The notes below the pieces were generated by a model, which was not told the DNA's origin, ran no database searches, and saw only the letters and a list, made by a program, of their open reading frames with translations. The translations under genes were made by a program, and so were the position numbers. From Acinetobacter sp. (GTDB taxonomy: Bacteria > Pseudomonadota > Gammaproteobacteria > Pseudomonadales > Moraxellaceae), in NCBI GenBank assembly GCA_030152675.1, contig JASLIY010000092.1, positions 1-11,903 on the forward strand: DNA of 11,903 nucleotides. The letters run 5' to 3'. Positions 1 to 6,758 of the stretch are shown here, piece after piece; positions within the stretch are counted from its first letter, which is position 1; each line of letters begins with the position of its first letter.

Positions 1-131
1 TGAGTTCGTTTCATCGAATGCTTCGCAATCCACAGGATTTTATTGTTGTGCTTAGACACGTGGTTGCTTTTGCTTCATTGTATAAGGGTCAACACTGGGC
101 AGTAAAATTAAAAGTAACAATACATGTCTAA
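1..131 (+). CDS. Possible C-terminal end of an unidentified protein (truncated by window edge)
   Basis: Frame 3 of the plus strand is open from the window edge to a TAA at 129-131, giving about 42 residues. The peptide reads like a genuine protein end, with a mix of hydrophobic and basic residues (…HRMLRNPQDFIVVLRHVV… then …GQHWAVKLKV…). The other two plus frames close with stops. A dyad just downstream (132-162) could terminate it. I do not recognise the family. The reading is short enough that chance cannot be excluded, and the sequence upstream of the window would settle it. Confidence 0.35.
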   Translation, partial: SSFHRMLRNPQDFIVVLRHVVAFASLYKGQHWAVKLKVTIHV

Positions 132-162
132 AAGATCGAACTGCCTAGGAGCTGTTGATCTT
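132..162. terminator. Imperfect hairpin between convergent genes, possible bidirectional terminator
   Basis: The outer arms AAGATC (132-137) and GATCTT (157-162) pair, and AAC/GTT and GC/GC pairs continue inward around single mismatches to a CTAGGA loop. On the minus strand the stem is followed by a short T-run (TTTT). That fits an end for the acyltransferase transcript that stops at 207. It also lies just after the TAA of the possible plus-strand gene end. The T-tract is weak, so this is a moderate call. Confidence 0.4.
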
Positions 163-206
163 CTATTGATGATTGCAGCAGTGATTAGTTTAAGGGTTAT
201 GGAGGC

Positions 207-1370
207 TTATCCTCGTTCGAGATCGGACCTGAGCGTGGTTTTGCTGTGTAGACGTTGGGCCAGCACTTGACTCAAACGCATCGCCCAGGCATCGACATAA
301 CGACTATAGATCGCCGCGATCAATAACAGCAGCAATAGAAAGATCAACACCGTACTGATCAGAGCAAGATCAATGCTCCATCCCCAGGCCATTAAGCGAT
401 TTAAAATCGGTACAGCGATCACATACATCAAGGGCAGATGCAGCACATAGATGGAAAATGACCACTTCCCAACCTTGATCAAAGCCGCACAATCCAACGC
501 ACGCGACAATTCAGCATTCATTAAGATGCTATACACCAACAAGATCCCGGCCATGATATTGCCGAGTTCATAACGACGTTCGCCGCCCAAAGGCAATAAC
601 CATTGATAGGCCGCACTGTTGTCATGAATACCCGCCAAATACAAACCCAGCAACACCATCGGTATGGCCCAACGCAGCGACAAGGGTTTGGCATAGAGAT
701 AAATACACATCCCCACCAAAAAGCAGCTGATCCCCCAAAATACCGTTTCATTCCAGAGCAGCCACACGATGGGCAGTAACAGCATCAGCGCCAAGACAAA
801 GAGGCTGGACTGCTTTTGTTTGATCCATAACAGCGCAAACAACAGCAACGATCCCAACAACTCGATCTGCATCGTCCACAGCACCCAGTTCACTGAGCTC
901 TCTCCAAATAAAAATGCCCCGATCGTGCCTTCGTACAGCGCTTGCCTGAATCCCACCGACTGACCAAGATATTCCGCTAACCATGGATGCACATGCTGCG
1001 GGTCAACCTGAATAAAACCAAAGATCAACCACGTCAGCAGACAAGAACCGAGTACCGGGATCGCGAGACGTGGATAGCGTTTGTAAAACATATGGATGAT
1101 TTTGTTTTGGCGCTGCGCTGGATCAGCATGCCGATAAATCGCAAAGCTCAAGATATAGCCACTGAGCACAAAGAAGATATACACCGCAGCCGTGCCTGAA
1201 AACCAGAACGAAAATGGCGAATGATGAATCCAATCGCTTATTGGCGTGGCGACCTGAACATGTTCATCAAAGTGATGTAGATTTGGAAAAAAACTTAAAC
1301 TGAGATGCGAGAAAACCACCGCCAAACACGCCAAAGCACGGATACTTTCTGCTGAATTTAATTTTTGCAT
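207..1370 (-). CDS. AT3-family membrane acyltransferase (OafA/IcaC-like), next to the PNAG genes
   Basis: This is a 387-residue polytopic inner-membrane protein of the acyltransferase-3 family, which moves acyl groups (often acetyl or succinyl) onto extracytoplasmic sugars. The N-terminus carries the family R-x10-H signature (R11 to H22 in ESIRALACLAVVFSHL) and the FFVLSGY motif at 66-72. About ten hydrophobic segments follow, and the length is normal for an AT3 domain without an SGNH extension. It starts at ATG 1370 with a weak GAAG upstream. The gene lies 138 bp after pgaD on the same strand but behind a strong hairpin, so it may be separately or only partly co-transcribed. In staphylococci the related protein IcaC belongs to the ica operon that makes the same polymer, so O-acylation of PNAG is a reasonable inference. 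An unrelated surface glycan is also possible. Confidence 0.85.
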   Translation of the reverse strand: MQKLNSAESIRALACLAVVFSHLSLSFFPNLHHFDEHVQVATPISDWIHHSPFSFWFSGTAAVYIFFVLSGYILSFAIYRHADPAQRQNKIIHMFYKRYPRLAIPVLGSCLLTWLIFGFIQVDPQHVHPWLAEYLGQSVGFRQALYEGTIGAFLFGESSVNWVLWTMQIELLGSLLLFALLWIKQKQSSLFVLALMLLLPIVWLLWNETVFWGISCFLVGMCIYLYAKPLSLRWAIPMVLLGLYLAGIHDNSAAYQWLLPLGGERRYELGNIMAGILLVYSILMNAELSRALDCAALIKVGKWSFSIYVLHLPLMYVIAVPILNRLMAWGWSIDLALISTVLIFLLLLLLIAAIYSRYVDAWAMRLSQVLAQRLHSKTTLRSDLERG

Positions 1371-1444
1371 GTAGACTTCATTTATTTAGGGATCTCACGC
1401 TCGGCCTCGACCTGGTGATCACTGCGTTAAATCTCCTCTGCCCT

Positions 1445-1482
1445 AAACATCAAAGTCCCATACAGATGGGACTTTGATGTTT
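1445..1482 (-). terminator. Perfect 17-bp hairpin after pgaD
   Basis: The arms at 1445-1461 and 1466-1482 are exact reverse complements (17 bp, core CAAAGTCCCAT) around the tetraloop ACAG. It lies 27 bp past the pgaD stop. In the pga direction the stem ends in TTT and then AGGG, so the U-tract is short. It could be a terminator with partial read-through into the acyltransferase gene, or a stabilising 3' end for the pga mRNA. Confidence 0.6.
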
Positions 1483-1508
1483 CAGCTGATGAGGTTCAGT
1501 GGCTCAGT

Positions 1509-1925
1509 TTACTTGATCCGAACGATTTTACCTTCAGCATTATGATATACGGTCAGCACTTGGTCGTGACGTGACTGTTGCAACTGATTTGGGCTCAATT
1601 CAAAATACTGTGCATAGTCTTCAAGGCTTTTATTTTGCGTGGGTTTGACCGATTTAGAGCTGACAAAATTGCTCCATAGCCACAGCGAAATCGCACAAGC
1701 AATCAAAGCAGTAAAGCCATTTTCGATCACATGCGCAAAGACTTGTAAGAACTGATGTACGATATGCGGTTTTTGAACACCCAAGATCCCCACAATAAGA
1801 ATCACAGGACGCCATAGCAACAGCCACACCGCCCATAACATCGCGGTGGTGGTGGTGGACATATAGCGTTTGTGCCAAGGCATTTGACTACGTAAATCAA
1901 TGATCAAAGAATTACTCTTCATCAT
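1509..1925 (-). CDS. pgaD: PNAG synthase accessory subunit PgaD
   Basis: This is a small inner-membrane protein of 138 residues with two hydrophobic segments (about 27-50 and 65-86) and a charged cytoplasmic tail, the architecture of PgaD. In the family PgaD binds the glycosyltransferase PgaC, is needed for polymerisation and export of poly-beta-1,6-GlcNAc across the inner membrane, and in E. coli helps sense cyclic di-GMP. It directly follows pgaC with a 56-bp gap that holds a hairpin (1960-1978). A strong AGGAG lies 5 bases before ATG 1925 and 8 bases before the next codon, ATG 1922, so either Met may be the start. The identification depends on synteny as much as sequence, because PgaD proteins diverge strongly. 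Confidence 0.85.
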   Translation of the reverse strand: MMKSNSLIIDLRSQMPWHKRYMSTTTTAMLWAVWLLLWRPVILIVGILGVQKPHIVHQFLQVFAHVIENGFTALIACAISLWLWSNFVSSKSVKPTQNKSLEDYAQYFELSPNQLQQSRHDQVLTVYHNAEGKIVRIK

Positions 1926-1959
1926 AGGTACTCCTACGCGCCTCTAAACCCAAAAACTT

Positions 1960-1978
1960 AAGCTTTGACTGAAAGCTT
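1960..1978 (-). promoter_or_regulatory. Hairpin with downstream T-run between pgaC and pgaD
   Basis: AAGCTTT (1960-1966) and AAAGCTT (1972-1978) form a 7-bp perfect stem around a 5-base loop. Read on the minus strand, the stem is followed within three bases by TTTTT, and the pgaD ribosome site comes shortly after. It resembles a weak intrinsic terminator or processing hairpin that could lower pgaD expression relative to pgaC. No function is shown. Confidence 0.35.
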
Positions 1979-1981
1979 GTC

Positions 1982-3253
1982 TTAAACTTCATCATCTTGA
2001 CGTATTCCTCGATCTGGGCTGACCCAGCGCGCACGTTTACCACCACGGCGGCATAAAACTTTGGGAAAAGCGATAATGCTGGCGGTGATGGTGATTAACC
2101 AAAATACAAATGGATACCAAATCATCCAATAATAATTACGACCCAATCGCGTTTCATAGCGGCTATCCATCCATTTACTCACCGCAAATTGAATCAAACA
2201 GGTTGCACCGAGTAACACCCCCATCCCTGTTGGGAGGAATGGCGAGTTCATATTGCCTAAACCGAGAATTGGAAAGATCACCGATAACAACCACATCACT
2301 GCAATAATCAGCATGAGGTAGGACCACAGCAGGGTCAAGCAGAGTTCGATAATCAAGGGCCACAGGAAGTTGAGTTTGGGCTTAATTATAACATCGATGT
2401 TTTTCAACAGCACTTGTGCCCCACCCATAGCCCAGCGCAACCGCTGCTTCCACAGACCACTCAACGTCTCGGGCATCAGGATCCAAACCAACGCATTCGG
2501 TTCAAAACGCACATCCCAACCAGCACGTTGTAACTTCCAAGTGATGTCGATATCTTCAGTCAACATATCTGGCGACCAATAACCGACCTCATGTACAGCA
2601 CTTTTACGAAATGCCGTGATCACCCCAGAGACGGTAAATAGACGACCAAAAGTACGCTGCGCCCGTTTGATCATGCCCACAATCGAGGAAAACTCACCGA
2701 CCTGAATACGCCCCAGTAAAGTGGAGCGATTGCGAATCCGCGGGTTACCCGTGACTGCGGCCACGGCAGGATTTTGCTGAAAATGCCGAATCATCCAACG
2801 CGCTGCATGCGGGTCGAGCAAAGCATCACCATCAATCCCGATCAGAAATTCGGCTTCGGTCACCAGACTACCGGCCTGCAAAGCCATGGCTTTGCCTTGG
2901 TTTTCAGCCAAGTGCACCACACGCAACTGCGGATAAAACGCGGCCATGGCATTTAACACGTCAGCGGTATTGTCACTGCTTCCATCATTGATCGCGATCA
3001 CCTCAAAGTGCGGATAGTCCAACTTCAGGGCATGGCTGATGGTTTCTTTGGCATTGATTCCTTCATTGAAACAAGGCACCAACACTGCGAGCAATGGATA
3101 ATCCAGCAACTCAGCTGGTTGCTGATAAGGCGGTTCTTTACGTTCATGCCAGTAAAAGATCAAAGCGCCGATCATCCACAGATAAGACATAAACAATGGA
3201 TAATAGAAAATAAAATTCAGTACCGACTGCCAAAGGTTTTGTAAACACGTCAT
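1982..3253 (-). CDS. pgaC: PNAG synthase catalytic subunit, family 2 glycosyltransferase PgaC
   Basis: This processive inner-membrane N-acetylglucosaminyltransferase polymerises UDP-GlcNAc into beta-1,6-linked PNAG. The 423 residues show an N-terminal membrane segment (about 10-34), then the GT2 domain. Its motifs are DGSSDNT (90-96), the DxD metal/UDP motif (D141-x-D143), the acceptor-site TED (232-234) and QRLRW (270-274). Several membrane segments follow from about 296 to 400, and the tail is basic. This order matches PgaC and IcaA. The start is ATG 3253. The gap from the pgaB stop is 11 bp, and the Shine-Dalgarno (AAGGGGG) overlaps that stop codon, so pgaB and pgaC are translationally close and surely one operon. 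No key residue is missing. Confidence 0.95.
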   Translation of the reverse strand: MTCLQNLWQSVLNFIFYYPLFMSYLWMIGALIFYWHERKEPPYQQPAELLDYPLLAVLVPCFNEGINAKETISHALKLDYPHFEVIAINDGSSDNTADVLNAMAAFYPQLRVVHLAENQGKAMALQAGSLVTEAEFLIGIDGDALLDPHAARWMIRHFQQNPAVAAVTGNPRIRNRSTLLGRIQVGEFSSIVGMIKRAQRTFGRLFTVSGVITAFRKSAVHEVGYWSPDMLTEDIDITWKLQRAGWDVRFEPNALVWILMPETLSGLWKQRLRWAMGGAQVLLKNIDVIIKPKLNFLWPLIIELCLTLLWSYLMLIIAVMWLLSVIFPILGLGNMNSPFLPTGMGVLLGATCLIQFAVSKWMDSRYETRLGRNYYWMIWYPFVFWLITITASIIAFPKVLCRRGGKRARWVSPDRGIRQDDEV

Positions 3254-3264
3254 ATACCGCCCCC

Positions 3265-5280
3265 TTAGGGAATCAAGCGATAAGATTTGAGATCAAAGGC
3301 TTTGCGCAGCAGCTCTGGATCTGGATGGCCTTGAATCGGATCATCCGGATAGTAGCCCACGTGTAATACACCGTGCTGATACAGTGAACGGATGGTGTCA
3401 CTCATTTCGGTACTCGGAATTTTTTCTTGGGTACGCCAATTGATGGCTTGTAATTCAAATACGGTTTTTTTCATGCCCTGTGGATATTTTTGTACACGTT
3501 TAACCAAGTCTTGATAAAACTGACCAGAGTCTTGAGCCTGCTCCATATAAGGCATCGCCATAATCGCGGTAAAGTCGTAGTGCTTGAGCGACTCCTCCAG
3601 AGATTGCGCGTACCAGTTTTCCGCATATGCAGACAAGGCCACCTGTGCATACAAATTACGTGCCGTCATTAAAAAGGGTTGATATTGACGTACTTCTGCA
3701 GCCAACTCCAAAGCAAACTGATCAATGGTTCGGGTTTTCAATCCGGTCCAACGTTGCAATAACTGATCGTTAGCACGAATCTCCGCCAAATTGCTCGGTA
3801 AGCCCTGCTTGGCATAGGCTTTCATTGCAGCTGGACTGGCATCTTCATAGTCGGACAGAGTCGCATCATCATGGAATAAGATGCCATTAAAAGATGCCGA
3901 CTTGGCCAAGTCCTGATAAAGACCTTTGATCACTTGACGCGCAGGTGTCGAAAATGGACTTAAGCGTAAATAGCCCATATTCAAGTGCTTCGAGGGATCG
4001 CTTTGCTCAGTGACGACCAACTCCTTGGCGACGGGATTATTTTTAGGCAACTCCCACGCCAACAAGGGCATCCAAGCATAAACACGACTGACTTGGGTGC
4101 GGGTTTGGATTTGCCAAGCCACGCGATTAAATAAATCAGCTCGCATCGGCATATAACGATTGGGGAAGTACACCATATCCGCCGAACCGTTGGCATCTGG
4201 ATCTGAAAAGGCTTGTAAATAGACCGTGTTGACTTTCATCGCCCGAATACGATCGAGTAAGATGCCGAGATTCCGCTCCTGCTGTTGTGGATCTGGATCA
4301 TAGATATAGTCCAAATCAACATGCATAATTTTTTGCGGGCGATTGTTGTCACCCAGATTCATTTGCCGATTTTGGATTTCTTGCGCCAAATCATCCGTGG
4401 TCATATTGCCTTCGATCAAGATCCGGTTCATCTGTCCCAAAGACTTTTTAATATGATCTGGGCCATCGTCCAAACTAATCGTCACCGGCATGCCCAATTT
4501 TTTGGCGATCTCCACGGTTTGCAAATTATAGCGCCCATAAGGCCAGACCATCACCCGTGGTGAGCGCAGGCCATGTGCATTAAGCAGCGCATTGTTTTTC
4601 TTTAAATCTTGATAGATCCGATCGGCATAGGCTCGATCTGATTCATAGCTTTTATGTTTGGGATCATACATTCGGGTGATCGCCGCAGGTTCGGAGTTAG
4701 CTTGCGGATTGCCCATCACACCGCGATGCAAGTTATAACTATGGCTGCCGATTTCGACCAGACCACTGTCCTGCATGCTTTTTAGCTCGTTCCAACTGAG
4801 TAGTTTTTCACGGGCAATTTTCTCATCACCAAACTGGACTTGCGTGTTGGCTTTGGGTTCTAACCATGATCCCACCACCGACAAAACCACTGGAATCTTA
4901 CGCGCTTGGATGATGGGATAGGCATACTGATAAAAAGACTGATAGCCATCATCCACGGTCAAGAGAACAGGCTTGGTCGGCAAACGATATTGACCTGCAC
5001 TGGCCTTCATCAACTGATCGATATTGATAAAGTGATAACCGTTTTTCTGTAACCAATCTAAGTGCAACTCAAACTGCTGAGTTGTGACTGCATAATCAGG
5101 AATGATCGCCGAGTGTTGCTTGTCCATGATCTCATGGTAGCCAATGATCGTGAGCGTATTTAAGTCAATTTTTGCGGGTTCAGCCTCGCTTGCGACTTCG
5201 GCGGGGGTAGCCTGAGCCATCGCGCCAAAGCATAGACCGACACAGAGCAAGACTGTGGATGAGAAGTGACGGCTCAACAT
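3265..5280 (-). CDS. pgaB: PNAG de-N-acetylase / glycoside hydrolase PgaB
   Basis: This is a two-domain periplasmic protein of 671 residues. It partly deacetylates PNAG, a step needed for export, and its C-terminal domain cleaves the polymer. An N-terminal NodB-type polysaccharide deacetylase domain (about 40-300) shows TVDDGY with the Asp pair D110/D111 and the metal-ligand pair H180/H185 in SHSYNLH, spaced as in E. coli PgaB. A C-terminal GHL13 domain (about 315-671) begins at IMHVDLDYIYDPDPQQQ and holds the acidic HDD at 470-472, which fits the hydrolase active site. A signal peptide ends near AMAQA (19-24). Its cysteines C13 and C17 are not in a lipobox context, so this copy looks soluble, whereas E. 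coli PgaB is a lipoprotein. The start is ATG 5280 with only a weak ribosome site. It is first in the local operon, where pgaA would be expected upstream but is absent. Confidence 0.95.
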   Translation of the reverse strand: MLSRHFSSTVLLCVGLCFGAMAQATPAEVASEAEPAKIDLNTLTIIGYHEIMDKQHSAIIPDYAVTTQQFELHLDWLQKNGYHFINIDQLMKASAGQYRLPTKPVLLTVDDGYQSFYQYAYPIIQARKIPVVLSVVGSWLEPKANTQVQFGDEKIAREKLLSWNELKSMQDSGLVEIGSHSYNLHRGVMGNPQANSEPAAITRMYDPKHKSYESDRAYADRIYQDLKKNNALLNAHGLRSPRVMVWPYGRYNLQTVEIAKKLGMPVTISLDDGPDHIKKSLGQMNRILIEGNMTTDDLAQEIQNRQMNLGDNNRPQKIMHVDLDYIYDPDPQQQERNLGILLDRIRAMKVNTVYLQAFSDPDANGSADMVYFPNRYMPMRADLFNRVAWQIQTRTQVSRVYAWMPLLAWELPKNNPVAKELVVTEQSDPSKHLNMGYLRLSPFSTPARQVIKGLYQDLAKSASFNGILFHDDATLSDYEDASPAAMKAYAKQGLPSNLAEIRANDQLLQRWTGLKTRTIDQFALELAAEVRQYQPFLMTARNLYAQVALSAYAENWYAQSLEESLKHYDFTAIMAMPYMEQAQDSGQFYQDLVKRVQKYPQGMKKTVFELQAINWRTQEKIPSTEMSDTIRSLYQHGVLHVGYYPDDPIQGHPDPELLRKAFDLKSYRLIP

Positions 5281-5725
5281 AGGTTATTTATCTCATATAT
5301 CATTGTTTTACATGTAATTACCGAGGCATACTCACAGACCACATCTCGACGAACTGGTGCTGTAACGGCTTCCAATAACCACGTTTTTGAAGCGGATCAA
5401 TTTAAAAGATGAAACTGAAAAATTTCTTAAAATTCAATCCCGAATTCAGAGAAAGATTTAAACATTTTTGAAAAATTATTCTGTGCAAAATTGTGAATTT
5501 TAGCTGTGTTTTTGAGCCCTAAGCAGCGCGTTATTGTTAGTTAGCATACGTTTTTTTTAATGTTTGTGATCTACCTAAAAATTCGTATCACGGTCATCCA
5601 GACAATCTCCCCAGCATGCAACACACTGCTGCATACTGGAACAGATCTCGCCGTCGCGCACAATGATCGAGACAGCAAATATTGCCATCCATGCGCCCAT
5701 AGCGCGCAAGCACCAACGTCATGTA
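5281..5725. other. 445-bp gene-free region in front of pgaB, where pgaA would be expected
   Basis: No convincing gene is present. Nearest pgaB (5281-5400) there is a perfect palindrome TTACATGTAA (5308-5317). A minus-strand frame there is open for 27 codons and rich in Trp (…GYWKPLQHQFVEMW…), but it has no usual start. Positions 5400-5580 are strongly AT-rich and probably hold the pgaB promoter, though I cannot fix a convincing -35/-10 pair. Positions 5580-5720 are clearly richer in GC. They contain a 42-codon minus-strand ORF (5594-5722, ATG just after the FKBP stop, Cys-rich, no ribosome site) and a 10-bp stem-loop (5611-5639, one mismatch on the plus strand). The mosaic composition suggests an old deletion or insertion boundary, which is an inference. 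Confidence 0.5.
5611..5639 (-). repeat. Stem-loop downstream of the FKBP gene
   Basis: CCAGCATGCA (5611-5620) and TGCATACTGG (5630-5639) pair over 10 positions. The single mismatch becomes a G-U pair in a minus-strand transcript. The loop is 9 bases. It lies about 90 bp past the FKBP stop and may protect or end that mRNA, but no T-run follows, so it is not a standard intrinsic terminator. Confidence 0.4.
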
Positions 5726-6064
5726 TTAATCGCGAGTTTTCACATCAAATAATTCGATTTCGAAAATCAAATTTGAGTTGGCTGGAATCACCTTACCCAT
5801 TTTACGCTCACCATAGGCCAAATGTGCAGGCACGATCAGTTTACGCTTACCGCCCACTTTCATTCCCATAATGCCTTGATCCCAGCCTTTGATCACGCGA
5901 CCAGTCCCGATCACACATTCAAAATATTGGCCACGATCGAGCGAAGCATCAAATTTAGTTCCATCTTCAAGCCAACCGGTATAATGCGTCGTAATCAAGG
6001 CACCTTTGACGGCCTCTTTGCCTGTACCTACTTTCAAATCAATAATTTCGAGTTCTGCTGACAT
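5726..6064 (-). CDS. FKBP-type peptidyl-prolyl cis-trans isomerase
   Basis: This is a single-domain FKBP of 112 residues that catalyses cis-trans isomerisation of X-Pro bonds. The typical run of motifs is present: VTHYTGW-like THYTGWLEDGTKFDAS, then VIGTGRVIKGWDQGIMGMKVGGKRKLIVP, then LAYGERKMGKVIPANSNLIFEIELFDV, covering the hydrophobic ligand pocket with its central Trp. There is no signal peptide, so it is cytosolic. The frame extends upstream to ATG 6118, but AGGAG at 6072-6076 sits 7 bases before ATG 6064 and only one base before ATG 6070. I therefore start at 6064 (MSAELEIIDLKVG). It follows yaeQ by 117 bp. The leader holds a short dyad GTGAACATTCAC (6111-6122) of unknown meaning. Confidence 0.93.
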   Translation of the reverse strand: MSAELEIIDLKVGTGKEAVKGALITTHYTGWLEDGTKFDASLDRGQYFECVIGTGRVIKGWDQGIMGMKVGGKRKLIVPAHLAYGERKMGKVIPANSNLIFEIELFDVKTRD

Positions 6065-6181
6065 CGCCATACTCCTACTGCAATAACAATTTAATCTCAT
6101 GCATTCCAATGTGAACATTCACTGAAACGCCTAACTTTCAATACACACGCTCACCAGCGCCAACATGGCAACAGCTCACGA

Positions 6182-6712
6182 CTATTGCAATTGGGTCCAT
6201 TCGATCGCAGCCTGACCTTGATCGCCAATTAAACTCCACTCACCATCTAAAATATTCAACTGCAATTGCATGCTGCGTTGACATAGCTGCTCCACAGCCT
6301 GAGTACTGGCCTGACTCAATTGCCAGACTTGAACATTGGACAGTGTTTTGATTTTAGATGCTTTTTTATACCATTCATCCACACTATTGCCATAGGTTAC
6401 CACTGCGACTTTATCGCAACGTGAACTGGCTTTTTTAACTTTGTCTTCATCTGGACTACCGACTTCAATCCAATTCAGCAATTGACCGGTCAGATCTTTT
6501 TCCCACAAGGCGGGCTCTGTGGTTTCAAACAAATCTTGGGTAAACAGCAATTGCTCACTGGCAAATCGAGCAAAGGCCAAGATGCGCACCATCATACGCT
6601 CAATCGTTTCCGAGGGATGCAAGGCCACGGTCAATTGATAGTCGTTATATTGGTGCTGATCCATATCGGCAATGTTTAAACTTACTTTATAGATTGTCGC
6701 TTTTAACGCCAT
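6182..6712 (-). CDS. yaeQ: YaeQ family protein
   Basis: This 176-residue cytosolic protein matches YaeQ along its whole length: MALKATIYK at the start, HPSETIERMMVRILAFA (32-48), LTGQLLNWIEVGSPDEDKVKKAS (74-96), then VVTYG, and it ends after a WSLIGD-type strand. YaeQ proteins adopt a PD-(D/E)xK nuclease-like fold, and the E and D/K residues in the WIEVG…DEDKVKKA stretch are at the expected place. Their cellular role is not settled. Older reports linked an E. coli homologue to RfaH-like suppression of hemolysin defects. The start ATG 6712 has AGGAG 9 bases upstream. It lies 46 bp after the CobW-like gene, so the two are probably one transcript. Confidence 0.92.
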   Translation of the reverse strand: MALKATIYKVSLNIADMDQHQYNDYQLTVALHPSETIERMMVRILAFARFASEQLLFTQDLFETTEPALWEKDLTGQLLNWIEVGSPDEDKVKKASSRCDKVAVVTYGNSVDEWYKKASKIKTLSNVQVWQLSQASTQAVEQLCQRSMQLQLNILDGEWSLIGDQGQAAIEWTQLQ

Positions 6713-6758
6713 CGGGCTAATCTCCTATTTGGCGCTAAGCATATAAGATTTTATCGGT

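Noticed and set aside
748..984. Minus-strand and plus-strand open frames inside the acyltransferase gene
   Set aside because: They are alternate frames of a clear AT3 membrane protein and have compositions typical of shadows.
5560..5871. 103-codon plus-strand open frame overlapping the FKBP gene end
   Set aside because: It runs antisense through the well-supported FKBP C-terminus, has no ribosome site, and its peptide resembles no family. It is a shadow frame in its second half.
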